Source: Lasioglossum baleicum (lineage: Eukaryota; Arthropoda; Insecta; Hymenoptera; Halictidae). From it: a stretch of 64,000 nt of DNA. A program made the translations under genes and the position numbers. Positions within the stretch are counted from its first letter, which is position 1, and each line of letters opens with the position of its first letter. The notes under the pieces are model-generated. The model was given only the letters and a program-made list of their open reading frames with translations. It did no database searches and was not told where the DNA came from. Shown here in pieces: positions 43,401 through 58,400 of the stretch. The DNA lies in assembly GCF_051020765.1 (NCBI RefSeq), contig NW_027469183.1, positions 1-64,000 on the forward strand, read 5' to 3'.

Positions 43401-46400
43401 TTGTGGGATGCGCATGCGCAGATTTTTTGGGATGCGCATGCGCAGGTTTTTTGGGATGCGCATGGCTAGTCGAGCAAAAACACGTGCGAGAGGATGCATC
43501 CCGCAGGCTAGTCGAGTAAAAACACGTGCGAGACGATGCATCCCGCAGGCTAGTCGAGTAAAAACACGTGCGAGAGGATGCATCCCGCAGGCTAGTCGAG
43601 CAAAAACACGTGCGAGAGGATGCATCCCGCAGGCTAGTCGAGTAAAAACACGTGCGAGAGGATGCATCCCGCAGGCTAGTCGAGTAAAAACACGTGCGAG
43701 GTTTTGTGGGATGCGCATGTGCAGGTTTTTTGGGATGCGCATGGCTAGTCGAGCAAAAACACGTGCGAGAGGATGCATCCATCAGGGTAGTCGAGTAAAA
43801 ACACGTGCGAGAGGATGCATCCCGCAGGCTAGTCGAGTAAAAACACGTGCGAGAGGATGCATCCCGCAGGCTAGTCGAGCAAAAACACGTGCGAGAGGAT
43901 GCATCCCGCAGGCTAGTCGAGCAAAAACACGTGCGAGAGGATGCATCCCGCAGGCTAGTCGAGTAAAAACACGTGCGAGAGGATGCATCCCGCAGGCTAG
44001 TCGAGCACAAACACGTGCGAGAGGATGCATCCCGCAGGCTAGTCGAGCAAAAACACGTGCGAGAGGATGCATCCCGCAGGCTAGTCGAGTAAAAACACGT
44101 GCGAAAGGATGCATCCCGCAGTCTAGTCGAGCACAAACACGTGCGAGGTTTTGTGGGATGCGCATGCGCAGGTTTTGTGGGATGCGCATGCGCAGATTTT
44201 TTGGGATGCGCATGCGCAGGTTTTTTGGGATGCGCATGGCTAGTCAAGCAAAAACACGTGCGAGAGGATGCATCCCGCAGGCTAGTCGAGCAAAAACACG
44301 TGCGAGAGGATGCATCCCGCAGGCTAGTCGAGTAAAAACACGTGCGAAAGGATGCATCCCGCAGGCTAGTCGAGCAAAAACACGTGCGAGAGGATGCATC
44401 CCGCAGGCTAGTCGAGTAAAAACACGTGCGAAAGGATGCATCCCGCAGGCTAGTCGAGCAAAAACACGTGCGAGAGGATGCATCCCGCAGGCTAGTCGAG
44501 CACAAACACGTGCGAGAGGATGCATCCCGCAGGCTAGTCGAGCAAAAACACGTGCGAGAGGATGCATCCCGCAGGCTAGTCGAGTAAAAACACGTGCGAA
44601 AGGATGCATCCCGCAGTCTAGTCGAGCACAAACACGTGCGAGGTTTTGTGGGATGCGCATGCGCAGGTTTTGTGGGATGCGCATGCGCAGATTTTTTGGG
44701 ATGCGCATGGCTAGTCAAGCAAAAACACGTGCGAGAGGATGCATCCCGCAGGCTAGTCGAGCAAAAACACGTGCGAGAGGATGCATCCCGCAGGCTAGTC
44801 GAGTAAAAACACGTGCGAAAGGATGCATCCCGCAGGCTAGTCGAGCAAAAACACGTGCGAGAGGATGCATCCCGCAGGCTAGTCGAGTAAAAACACGTGC
44901 GAGAGGATGCATCCCGCAGGCTAGTCGAGCACAAACACGTGCGAGAGGATGCATCCCGCAGGCTAGTCGAGTAAAAACACGTGCGAAAGGATGCATCCCG
45001 CAGTCTAGTCGAGCACAAACACGTGCGAGGTTTTGTGGGATGCGCATGCGCAGGTTTTGTGGGATGCGCATGCGCAGATTTTTTGGGATGCGCATGGCTA
45101 GTCGAGCAAAAACACGTGCGAGAGGATGCATCCCGCAGGCTAGTCGAGCAAAAATACGTGCGAAAGGATGCATCCCGCAGGCTAGTCGAGCACAAACACG
45201 TGCGAGGTTTTGTGGGATGCGCATGCGCAGGTTTTGTGGGATGCGCATGCGCAGATTTTTTGGGATGCGCATGCGCAGGTTTTTTGGGATGCGCATGGCT
45301 AGTCGAGCAAAAACACGTGCAAGAGGATGCATCCCGCAGGCTAGTCGAGTAAAAACACGTGCGAGACGATGCATCCCGCAGGCTAGTCGAGTAAAAACAC
45401 GTGCGAGAGGATGCATCACGCAGGCTAGTCGAGCAAAAACACGTGCGAGAGGATGCATCCCGCAGGCTAGTCGAGTAAAAACACGTGCGAGAGGATGCAT
45501 CCCGCAGGCTAGTCGAGTAAAAACACGTGCGAGGTTTTGTGGGATGCGCATGTGCAGGTTTTTTGGGATGCGCATGGCTAGTCGAGCAAAAACACGTGCG
45601 AGAGGATGCATCCATCAGGGTAGTCGAGTAAAAACACGTGCGAGAGGATGCATCCCGCAGGCTAGTCGAGTAAAAACACGTGCGAGAGGATGCATCCCGC
45701 AGGCTAGTCGAGCAAAAACACGTGCGAGAGGATGCATCCCGCAGGCTAGTCGAGCAAAAACACGTGCGAGAGGATGCATCCCGCAGGCTAGTCGAGCAAA
45801 AACACGTGCGAGAGGATGCATCCCGCAGGCTAGTCGAGTAAAAACACGTGCGAGAGGATGCATCCCGCAGGCTAGTCGAGCACAAACACGTGCGAGAGGA
45901 TGCATCCCGCAGGCTAGTCGAGCAAAAACACGTGCGAGAGGATGCATCCCGCAGGCTAGTCGAGTAAAAACACGTGCGAAAGGATGCATCCCGCAGTCTA
46001 GTCGAGCACAAACACGTGCGAGGTTTTGTGGGATGCGCATGCGCAGGTTTTGTGGGATGCGCATGCGCAGATTTTTTGGGATGCGCATGGCTAGTCGAGC
46101 AAAAACACGTGCGAGAGGATGCATCCCGCAGGCTAGTCGAGCACAAACACGTGCGAGAGGATGCATCCCGCAGGCTAGTCGAGTAAAAACACGTGCGAAA
46201 GGATGCATCCCGCAGTCTAGTCGAGCACAAACACGTGCGAGGTTTTGTGGGATGCGCATGCGCAGGTTTTGTGGGATGCGCATGCGCAGATTTTTTGGGA
46301 TGCGCATGGCTAGTCGAGCAAAAACACGTGCGAGAGGATGCATCCCGCAGGCTAGTCGAGCAAAAACACGTGCGAACGGATGCATCCCGCAGGCTAGTCG

Positions 46401-49400
46401 AGCACAAACACGTGCGAGGTTTTGTGGGATGCGCATGCGCAGGTTTTGTGGGATGCGCATGCGCAGATTTTTTGGGATGCGCATGCGCAGGTTTTTTGGG
46501 ATGCGCATGGCTAGTCGAGCAAAAACACGTGCGAGAGGATGCATCCCGCAGGCTAGTCGAGTAAAAACACGTGCGAGACGATGCATCCCGCAGGCTAGTC
46601 GAGTAAAAACACGTGCGAGAGGATGCATCACGCAGGCTAGTCGAGCAAAAACACGTGCGAGAGGATGCATCCCGCAGGCTAGTCGAGTAAAAACACGTGC
46701 GAGAGGATGCATCCCGCAGGCTAGTCGAGTAAAAACACGTGCGAGGTTTTGTGGGATGCGCATGTGCAGGTTTTTTGGGATGCGCATGGCTAGTCGAGCA
46801 AAAACACGTGCGAGAGGATGCATCCATCAGGGTAGTCGAGTAAAAACACGTGCGAGAGGATGCATCCCGCAGGCTAGTCGAGTAAAAACACGTGCGAGAG
46901 GATGCATCCCGCAGGCTAGTCGAGCAAAAACACGTGCGAGAGGATGCATCCCGCAGGCTAGTCGAGCAAAAACACGTGCGAGAGGATGCATCCCGCAGGC
47001 TAGTCGAGTAAAAACACGTGCGAGAGGATGCATCCCGCAGGCTAGTCGAGCACAAACACGTGCGAGAGGATGCATCCCGCAGGCTAGTCGAGCAAAAACA
47101 CGTGCGAGAGGATGCATCCCGCAGGCTAGTCGAGTAAAAACACGTGCGAAAGGATGCATCCCGCAGTCTAGTCGAGCACAAACACGTGCGAGGTTTTGTG
47201 GGATGCGCATGCGCAGGTTTTGTGGGATGCGCATGCGCAGATTTTTTGGGATGCGCATGCGCAGGTTTTTTGGGATGCGCATGGCTAGTCAAGCAAAAAC
47301 ACGTGCGAGAGGATGCATCCCGCAGGCTAGTCGAGCAAAAACACGTGCGAGAGGATGCATCCCGCAGGCTAGTCGAGCAAAAACACGTGCGAGAGGATGC
47401 ATCCCGCAGGCTAGTCGAGTAAAAACACGTGCGAGAGGATGCATCCCGCAGGCTAGTCGAGCACAAACACGTGCGAGAGGATGCATCCCGCAGGCTAGTC
47501 GAGCAAAAACACGTGCGAGAGGATGCATCCCGCAGGCTAGTCGAGTAAAAACACGTGCGAAAGGATGCATCCCGCAGTCTAGTCGAGCACAAACACGTGC
47601 GAGGTTTTGTGGGATGCGCATGCGCAGGTTTTGTGGGATGCGCATGCGCAGATTTTTTGGGATGCGCATGCGCAGGTTTTTTGGGATGCGCATGGCTAGT
47701 CGAGCAAAAACACGTGCAAGAGGATGCATCCCGCAGGCTAGTCGAGTAAAAACACGTGCGAGACGATGCATCCCGCAGGCTAGTCGAGTAAAAACACGTG
47801 CGAGAGGATGCATCCCGCAGGCTAGTCGAGCAAAAACACGTGCGAGAGGATGCATCCCGCAGGCTAGTCGAGCAAAAACACGTGCGAGAGGATGCATCCC
47901 GCAGGCTAGTCGAGCAAAAACACGTGCGAGAGGATGCATCCCGCAGGCTAGTCGAGCAAAAACACGTGCGAGAGGATGCATCCCGCAGGCTAGTCGAGCA
48001 AAAACACGTGCGAGAGGATGCATCCATCAGGGTAGTCGAGTAAAAACACGTGCGAGAGGATGCATCCCGCAGGCTAGTCGAGTAAAAACACGTGCGAGAG
48101 GATGCATCCCGCAGGGTAGTCGAGCAAAAACACGTGCGAGAGGATGCATCCCGCAGGCTAGTCGAGCAAAAACACGTGCGAGAGGATGCATCCCGCAGGC
48201 TAGTCGAGTAAAAACACGTGCGAGAGGATGCATCCCGCAGGCTAGTCGAGCACAAACACGTGCGAGAGGATGCATCCCGCAGGCTAGTCGAGCAAAAACA
48301 CGTGCGAGAGGATGCATCCCGCAGGCTAGTCGAGTAAAAACACGTGCGAGGTTTTGTGGGATGCGCATGTGCAGGTTTTTTGGGATGCGCATGGCTAGTC
48401 GAGCAAAAACACGTGCGAGAGGATGCATCCATCAGGGTAGTCGAGTAAAAACACGTGCGAGAGGATGCATCCCGCAGGCTAGTCGAGTAAAAACACGTGC
48501 GAGAGGATGCATCCCGCAGGCTAGTCGAGCAAAAACACGTGCGAGAGGATGCATCCCGCAGGCTAGTCGAGCAAAAACACGTGCGAGAGGATGCATCCCG
48601 CAGGCTAGTCGAGTAAAAACACGTGCGAGAGGATGCATCCCGCAGGCTAGTCGAGCAAAAACACGTGCGAGAGGATGCATCCCGCAGGCTAGTCGAGTAA
48701 AAACACGTGCGAAAGGATGCATCCCGCAGTCTAGTCGAGCACAAACACGTGCGAGGTTTTGTGGGATGCGCATGCGCAGGTTTTGTGGGATGCGCATGCG
48801 CAGATTTTTTGGGATGCGCATGCGCAGGTTTTTTGGGATGCGCATGGCTAGTCAAGCAAAAACACGTGCGAGAGGATGCATCCCGCAGGCTAGTCGAGCA
48901 AAAACACGTGCGAGAGGATGCATCCCGCAGGCTAGTCGAGTAAAAACACGTGCGAAAGGATGCATCCCGCAGGCTAGTCGAGCAAAAACACGTGCGAGAG
49001 GATGCATCCCGCAGGCTAGTCGAGTAAAAACACGTGCGAAAGGATGCATCCCGCAGGCTAGTCGAGCAAAAACACGTGCGAGAGGATGCATCCCGCAGGC
49101 TAGTCGAGCACAAACACGTGCGAGAGGATGCATCCCGCAGGCTAGTCGAGCAAAAACACGTGCGAGAGGATGCATCCCGCAGGCTAGTCGAGTAAAAACA
49201 CGTGCGAAAGGATGCATCCCGCAGTCTAGTCGAGCACAAACACGTGCGAGGTTTTGTGGGATGCGCATGCGCAGGTTTTGTGGGATGCGCATGCGCAGAT
49301 TTTTTGGGATGCGCATGGCTAGTCAAGCAAAAACACGTGCGAGAGGATGCATCCCGCAGGCTAGTCGAGCAAAAACACGTGCGAGAGGATGCATCCCGCA

Positions 49401-52400
49401 GGCTAGTCGAGTAAAAACACGTGCGAAAGGATGCATCCCGCAGGCTAGTCGAGCAAAAACACGTGCGAGAGGATGCATCCCGCAGGCTAGTCGAGTAAAA
49501 ACACGTGCGAGAGGATGCATCCCGCAGGCTAGTCGAGCACAAACACGTGCGAGAGGATGCATCCCGCAGGCTAGTCGAGTAAAAACACGTGCGAAAGGAT
49601 GCATCCCGCAGTCTAGTCGAGCACAAACACGTGCGAGGTTTTGTGGGATGCGCATGCGCAGGTTTTGTGGGATGCGCATGCGCAGATTTTTTGGGATGCG
49701 CATGGCTAGTCGAGCAAAAACACGTGCGAGAGGATGCATCCCGCAGGCTAGTCGAGCAAAAACACGTGCGAAAGGATGCATCCCGCAGGCTAGTCGAGCA
49801 CAAACACGTGCGAGGTTTTGTGGGATGCGCATGCGCAGGTTTTGTGGGATGCGCATGCGCAGATTTTTTGGGATGCGCATGCGCAGGTTTTTTGGGATGC
49901 GCATGGCTAGTCGAGCAAAAACACGTGCGAGAGGATGCATCCCGCAGGCTAGTCGAGTAAAAACACGTGCGAGACGATGCATCCCGCAGGCTAGTCGAGT
50001 AAAAACACGTGCGAGAGGATGCATCACGCAGGCTAGTCGAGCAAAAACACGTGCGAGAGGATGCATCCCGCAGGCTAGTCGAGTAAAAACACGTGCGAGA
50101 GGATGCATCCCGCAGGCTAGTCGAGTAAAAACACGTGCGAGGTTTTGTGGGATGCGCATGTGCAGGTTTTTTGGGATGCGCATGGCTAGTCGAGCAAAAA
50201 CACGTGCGAGAGGATGCATCCATCAGGGTAGTCGAGTAAAAACACGTGCGAGAGGATGCATCCCGCAGGCTAGTCGAGTAAAAACACGTGCGAGAGGATG
50301 CATCCCGCAGGCTAGTCGAGCAAAAACACGTGCGAGAGGATGCATCCCGCAGGCTAGTCGAGCAAAAACACGTGCGAGAGGATGCATCCCGCAGGCTAGT
50401 CGAGCAAAAACACGTGCGAGAGGATGCATCCCGCAGGCTAGTCGAGTAAAAACACGTGCGAGAGGATGCATCCCGCAGGCTAGTCGAGCACAAACACGTG
50501 CGAGAGGATGCATCCCGCAGGCTAGTCGAGCAAAAACACGTGCGAGAGGATGCATCCCGCAGGCTAGTCGAGTAAAAACACGTGCGAAAGGATGCATCCC
50601 GCAGTCTAGTCGAGCACAAACACGTGCGAGGTTTTGTGGGATGCGCATGCGCAGGTTTTGTGGGATGCGCATGCGCAGATTTTTTGGGATGCGCATGCGC
50701 AGGTTTTTTGGGATGCGCATGGCTAGTCGAGCAAAAACACGTGCGAGAGGATGCATCCCGCAGGCTAGTCGAGCAAAAACACGTGCGAGAGGATGCATCC
50801 CGCAGGCTAGTCGAGTAAAAACACGTGCGAAAGGATGCATCCCGCAGGCTAGTCGAGCACAAACACGTGCGAGGTTTTGTGGGATGCGCATGCGCAGGTT
50901 TTGTGGGATGCGCATGCGCAGATTTTTTGGGATGCGCATGCGCAGGTTTTTTGGGATGCGCATGGCTAGTCGAGCAAAAACACGTGCGAGAGGATGCATC
51001 CCGCAGGCTAGTCGAGTAAAAACACGTGCGAGACGATGCATCCCGCAGGCTAGTCGAGTAAAAACACGTGCGAGAGGATGCATCCCGCAGGCTAGTCGAG
51101 CAAAAACACGTGCGAGAGGATGCATCCCGCAGGCTAGTCGAGTAAAAACACGTGCGAGAGGATGCATCCCGCAGGCTAGTCGAGTAAAAACACGTGCGAG
51201 GTTTTGTGGGATGCGCATGTGCAGGTTTTTTGGGATGCGCATGGCTAGTCGAGCAAAAACACGTGCGAGAGGATGCATCCATCAGGGTAGTCGAGTAAAA
51301 ACACGTGCGAGAGGATGCATCCCGCAGGCTAGTCGAGTAAAAACACGTGCGAGAGGATGCATCCCGCAGGCTAGTCGAGCAAAAACACGTGCGAGAGGAT
51401 GCATCCCGCAGGCTAGTCGAGCAAAAACACGTGCGAGAGGATGCATCCCGCAGGCTAGTCGAGTAAAAACACGTGCGAGAGGATGCATCCCGCAGGCTAG
51501 TCGAGCACAAACACGTGCGAGAGGATGCATCCCGCAGGCTAGTCGAGCAAAAACACGTGCGAGAGGATGCATCCCGCAGGCTAGTCGAGTAAAAACACGT
51601 GCGAAAGGATGCATCCCGCAGGCTAGTCGAGCAAAAACACGTGCGAGAGGATGCATCCCGCAGGCTAGTCGAGCACAAACACGTGCGAGAGGATGCATCC
51701 CGCCAGGCTAGTCGAGCAAAAACACGTGCGAGAGGATGCATCCCGCAGGCTAGTCGAGTAAAAACACGTGCGAAAGGATGCATCCCGCAGTCTAGTCGAG
51801 CACAAACACGTGCGAGGTTTTGTGGGATGCGCATGCGCAGGTTTTGTGGGATGCGCATGCGCAGATTTTTTGGGATGCGCATGGCTAGTCAAGCAAAAAC
51901 ACGTGCGAGAGGATGCATCCCGCAGGCTAGTCGAGCAAAAACACGTGCGAGAGGATGCATCCCGCAGGCTAGTCGAGTAAAAACACGTGCGAAAGGATGC
52001 ATCCCGCAGGCTAGTCGAGCAAAAACACGTGCGAGAGGATGCATCCCGCAGGCTAGTCGAGTAAAAACACGTGCGAGAGGATGCATCCCGCAGGCTAGTC
52101 GAGCACAAACACGTGCGAGAGGATGCATCCCGCAGGCTAGTCGAGTAAAAACACGTGCGAAAGGATGCATCCCGCAGTCTAGTCGAGCACAAACACGTGC
52201 GAGGTTTTGTGGGATGCGCATGCGCAGGTTTTGTGGGATGCGCATGCGCAGATTTTTTGGGATGCGCATGGCTAGTCGAGCAAAAACACGTGCGAGAGGA
52301 TGCATCCCGCAGGCTAGTCGAGCAAAAACACGTGCGAAAGGATGCATCCCGCAGGCTAGTCGAGCACAAACACGTGCGAGGTTTTGTGGGATGCGCATGC

Positions 52401-55400
52401 GCAGGTTTTGTGGGATGCGCATGCGCAGATTTTTTGGGATGCGCATGCGCAGGTTTTTTGGGATGCGCATGGCTAGTCGAGCAAAAACACGTGCGAGAGG
52501 ATGCATCCCGCAGGCTAGTCGAGTAAAAACACGTGCGAGACGATGCATCCCGCAGGCTAGTCGAGTAAAAACACGTGCGAGAGGATGCATCACGCAGGCT
52601 AGTCGAGCAAAAACACGTGCGAGAGGATGCATCCCGCAGGCTAGTCGAGTAAAAACACGTGCGAGAGGATGCATCCCGCAGGCTAGTCGAGTAAAAACAC
52701 GTGCGAGGTTTTGTGGGATGCGCATGTGCAGGTTTTTTGGGATGCGCATGGCTAGTCGAGCAAAAACACGTGCGAGAGGATGCATCCATCAGGGTAGTCG
52801 AGTAAAAACACGTGCGAGAGGATGCATCCCGCAGGCTAGTCGAGTAAAAACACGTGCGAGAGGATGCATCCCGCAGGCTAGTCGAGCAAAAACACGTGCG
52901 AGAGGATGCATCCCGCAGGCTAGTCGAGCAAAAACACGTGCGAGAGGATGCATCCCGCAGGCTAGTCGAGCAAAAACACGTGCGAGAGGATGCATCCCGC
53001 AGGCTAGTCGAGTAAAAACACGTGCGAGAGGATGCATCCCGCAGGCTAGTCGAGCACAAACACGTGCGAGAGGATGCATCCCGCAGGCTAGTCGAGCAAA
53101 AACACGTGCGAGAGGATGCATCCCGCAGGCTAGTCGAGTAAAAACACGTGCGAAAGGATGCATCCCGCAGTCTAGTCGAGCACAAACACGTGCGAGGTTT
53201 TGTGGGATGCGCATGCGCAGGTTTTGTGGGATGCGCATGCGCAGATTTTTTGGGATGCGCATGGCTAGTCGAGCAAAAACACGTGCGAGAGGATGCATCC
53301 CGCAGGCTAGTCGAGCACAAACACGTGCGAGAGGATGCATCCCGCAGGCTAGTCGAGTAAAAACACGTGCGAAAGGATGCATCCCGCAGTCTAGTCGAGC
53401 ACAAACACGTGCGAGGTTTTGTGGGATGCGCATGCGCAGGTTTTGTGGGATGCGCATGCGCAGATTTTTTGGGATGCGCATGGCTAGTCGAGCAAAAACA
53501 CGTGCGAGAGGATGCATCCCGCAGGCTAGTCGAGCAAAAACACGTGCGAACGGATGCATCCCGCAGGCTAGTCGAGCACAAACACGTGCGAGGTTTTGTG
53601 GGATGCGCATGCGCAGGTTTTGTGGGATGCGCATGCGCAGATTTTTTGGGATGCGCATGCGCAGGTTTTTTGGGATGCGCATGGCTAGTCGAGCAAAAAC
53701 ACGTGCGAGAGGATGCATCCCGCAGGCTAGTCGAGTAAAAACACGTGCGAGACGATGCATCCCGCAGGCTAGTCGAGTAAAAACACGTGCGAGAGGATGC
53801 ATCACGCAGGCTAGTCGAGCAAAAACACGTGCGAGAGGATGCATCCCGCAGGCTAGTCGAGTAAAAACACGTGCGAGAGGATGCATCCCGCAGGCTAGTC
53901 GAGTAAAAACACGTGCGAGGTTTTGTGGGATGCGCATGTGCAGGTTTTTTGGGATGCGCATGGCTAGTCGAGCAAAAACACGTGCGAGAGGATGCATCCA
54001 TCAGGGTAGTCGAGTAAAAACACGTGCGAGAGGATGCATCCCGCAGGCTAGTCGAGTAAAAACACGTGCGAGAGGATGCATCCCGCAGGCTAGTCGAGCA
54101 AAAACACGTGCGAGAGGATGCATCCCGCAGGCTAGTCGAGCAAAAACACGTGCGAGAGGATGCATCCCGCAGGCTAGTCGAGTAAAAACACGTGCGAGAG
54201 GATGCATCCCGCAGGCTAGTCGAGCACAAACACGTGCGAGAGGATGCATCCCGCAGGCTAGTCGAGCAAAAACACGTGCGAGAGGATGCATCCCGCAGGC
54301 TAGTCGAGTAAAAACACGTGCGAAAGGATGCATCCCGCAGTCTAGTCGAGCACAAACACGTGCGAGGTTTTGTGGGATGCGCATGCGCAGGTTTTGTGGG
54401 ATGCGCATGCGCAGATTTTTTGGGATGCGCATGCGCAGGTTTTTTGGGATGCGCATGGCTAGTCAAGCAAAAACACGTGCGAGAGGATGCATCCCGCAGG
54501 CTAGTCGAGCAAAAACACGTGCGAGAGGATGCATCCCGCAGGCTAGTCGAGCAAAAACACGTGCGAGAGGATGCATCCCGCAGGCTAGTCGAGTAAAAAC
54601 ACGTGCGAGAGGATGCATCCCGCAGGCTAGTCGAGCACAAACACGTGCGAGAGGATGCATCCCGCAGGCTAGTCGAGCAAAAACACGTGCGAGAGGATGC
54701 ATCCCGCAGGCTAGTCGAGTAAAAACACGTGCGAAAGGATGCATCCCGCAGTCTAGTCGAGCACAAACACGTGCGAGGTTTTGTGGGATGCGCATGCGCA
54801 GGTTTTGTGGGATGCGCATGCGCAGGTTTTGTGGGATGCGCATGCGCAGATTTTTTGGGATGCGCATGCGCAGGTTTTTTGGGATGCGCATGGCTAGTCG
54901 AGCAAAAACACGTGCGAGAGGATGCATCCCGCAGGCTAGTCGAGTAAAAACACGTGCGAAAGGATGCATCCCGCAGGCTAGTCGAGCACAAACACGTGCG
55001 AGGTTTTGTGGGATGCGCATGCGCAGGTTTTGTGGGATGCGCATGCGCAGATTTTTTGGGATGCGCATGCGCAGGTTTTTTGGGATGCGCATGGCTAGTC
55101 GAGCAAAAACACGTGCGAGAGGATGCATCCCGCAGGCTAGTCGAGTAAAAACACGTGCGAGACGATGCATCCCGCAGGCTAGTCGAGTAAAAACACGTGC
55201 GAGAGGATGCATCCCGCAGGCTAGTCGAGCAAAAACACGTGCGAGAGGATGCATCCCGCAGGCTAGTCGAGCAAAAACACGTGCGAGAGGATGCATCCCG
55301 CAGGCTAGTCGAGCAAAAACACGTGCGAGAGGATGCATCCCGCAGGCTAGTCGAGCAAAAACACGTGCGAGAGGATGCATCCCGCAGGCTAGTCGAGCAA

Positions 55401-58400
55401 AAACACGTGCGAGAGGATGCATCCATCAGGGTAGTCGAGTAAAAACACGTGCGAGAGGATGCATCCCGCAGGCTAGTCGAGTAAAAACACGTGCGAGAGG
55501 ATGCATCCCGCAGGGTAGTCGAGCAAAAACACGTGCGAGAGGATGCATCCCGCAGGCTAGTCGAGCAAAAACACGTGCGAGAGGATGCATCCCGCAGGCT
55601 AGTCGAGTAAAAACACGTGCGAGAGGATGCATCCCGCAGGCTAGTCGAGCACAAACACGTGCGAGAGGATGCATCCCGCAGGCTAGTCGAGCAAAAACAC
55701 GTGCGAGAGGATGCATCCCGCAGTCTAGTCGAGCACAAACACGTGCGAGGTTTTGTGGGATGCGCATGCGCAGGTTTTGTGGGATGCGCATGCGCAGATT
55801 TTTTGGGATGCGCATGCGCAGGTTTTTTGGGATGCGCATGGCTAGTCAAGCAAAAACACGTGCGAGAGGATGCATCCCGCAGGCTAGTCGAGTAAAAACA
55901 CGTGCGAAAGGATGCATCCCGCCGTCTAGTCGAGCACAAACACGTGCGAGGTTTTGTGGGATGCGCATGCGCAGGTTTTGTGGGATGCGCATGCGCAGAT
56001 TTTTTGGGATGCGCATGCGCAGGTTTTTTGGGATGCGCATGGCTAGTCAAGCAAAAACACGTGCGAGAGGATGCATCCCGCAGGCTAGTCGAGTAAAAAC
56101 ACGTGCGAGAGGATGCATCCCGCAGGCTAGTCGAGCACAAACACGTGCGAGAGGATGCATCCCGCAGGCTAGTCGAGCAAAAACACGTGCGAGAGGATGC
56201 ATCCCGCAGGCTAGTCGAGTAAAAACACGTGCGAAAGGATGCATCCCGCAGTCTAGTCGAGCACAAACACGTGCGAGGTTTTGTGGGATGCGCATGCGCA
56301 GGTTTTGTGGGATGCGCATGCGCAGATTTTTTGGGATGCGCATGCGCAGGTTTTTTGGGATGCGCATGGCTAGTCAAGCAAAAACACGTGCGAGAGGATG
56401 CATCCCGCAGGCTAGTCGAGCAAAAACACGTGCGAGAGGATGCATCCCGCAGGCTAGTCGAGCAAAAACACGTGCGAGAGGATGCATCCCGCAGGCTAGT
56501 CGAGTAAAAACACGTGCGAGAGGATGCATCCCGCAGGCTAGTCGAGCACAAACACGTGCGAGAGGATGCATCCCGCAGGCTAGTCGAGCAAAAACACGTG
56601 CGAGAGGATGCATCCCGCAGGCTAGTCGAGTAAAAACACGTGCGAAAGGATGCATCCCGCAGTCTAGTCGAGCACAAACACGTGCGAGGTTTTGTGGGAT
56701 GCGCATGCGCAGGTTTTGTGGGATGCGCATGCGCAGATTTTTTGGGATGCGCATGCGCAGGTTTTTTGGGATGCGCATGGCTAGTCGAGCAAAAACACGT
56801 GCGAGAGGATGCATCAGTAAAAACACGTGCGAAAGGATGCATCCCGCAGCTAGTCGAGCACAACACGTGCGAGGTTTTGTGGGATGCGCATGCGCAGGTT
56901 TTGTGGGATGCGCATGCGCAGATTTTTTGGGATGCGCATGCGCAGGTTTTTTGGGATGCGCATGGCTAGTCGAGCAAAAACACCGTGCGAGAGGATGCAT
57001 CCCGCAGGCTAGTCGAGTAAAAACACGTGCGAGACGATGCATCCCGCAGGCTAGTCGAGTAAAAACACGTGCGAGAGGATGCATCCCGCAGGCTAGTCGA
57101 GCAAAAACACGTGCGAGAGGATGCATCCCGCCGGCTAGTCGAGCAAAAACACGTGCGAGAGGATGCATCCCGCAGGCTAGTCGAGCAAAAACACGTGCGA
57201 GAGGGATGCATCCCGCAGGCTAGTCGAGCAAAAACACGTGCGAAAGGATGCATCCCGCAGTCTAGTCGAGCACAAACACGTGCGAGGTTTTGTGGGATGC
57301 GCATGGCGCAGGTTTTGTGGGATGCGCATGCGCAGATTTTTTGGGATGCGCATGCGCAGGTTTTTTGGGATGCGCATGGCTAGTCGAGCAAAAACACGTG
57401 CGAGAGATGCATCCCGCAGGCTAGTCGAGCAAAAACACGTGCGAGAGGATGCATCCCGCAGGCTTAGTCGAGTAAAAACACGTGCGAAAGGATGCATCCC
57501 GCAGGCTAGTCGAGCACAAAACACGTGCGAGGTTTTGTGGGATGCGCATGCGCAGGTTTTGTGGGATGCGCATGCGCAGATTTTTTGGGATGCGCATGCG
57601 CAGGTTTTTTGGGGATGCGCATGGCTAGTCGAGCAAAAACACGTGCGAGAGGATGCATCCCGCAGGCTAGTCGAGTAAAAACACGTGCGAGACGATGCAT
57701 CCCGCAGGCTAGTCCGAGTAAAAAACACGTGCGAAGAGGATGCATCCCGCAGGCTAGTCGAGCAAAAAACACGTGCGAGAGGATGCATCCCGCAGGCTAG
57801 TCGAGTAAAAACACGTGCGAGAGGATGCATCCCGCAGGCTAGTCGAGTAAAAACACGTGCGAGGTTTTGTGGGATGCGCATGTGCAGGTTTTTTGGGATG
57901 CGCATGGCTAGTCGAGCAAAAACACGTGCGAGAGGATGCATCCATCGGGGTAGTCCGAGTAAAAACACGTGCGAGAGGATGCATCCCGCAGGCTAGTCGA
58001 GTAAAAACAACGTGCGAGAGGATGCATCCCGCAGGCTAGTCGAGCAAAAACACGTGCGAGAGGATGCATCCCGCAGGCTAGGTCGAGGTAAAAACACGTG
58101 CGAGAGGATGCATCCCGCAGGCTAGTCGAGCACAAACACGTGCGAGAGGATGCATCCCGCAGGCTAGTCGAGCAAAAACACGTGCGAGAGGATGCATCCC
58201 GCAGGCTAGTCGAGTAAAAACACGTGCGAAAGGATGCATCCCGCCGTCTAGTCGAGCACAAACACGTGCGAGGTTTTGTGGGATGCGCATGCGCAGGTTT
58301 TGTGGGATGCGCATGCGCAGATTTTTTGGGATGCGCATGCGCAGGTTTTTTGGGATGCGCATGGCTAGTCAAGCAAAAACACGTGCGAGAGGATGCATCC

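Noticed and set aside
40492..51711. Open frame of 3739 codons on plus, and 3833 codons on minus overlapping it
   Set aside because: It consists only of satellite units translated in phase; four frames are open at once, so this is arithmetic, not coding.
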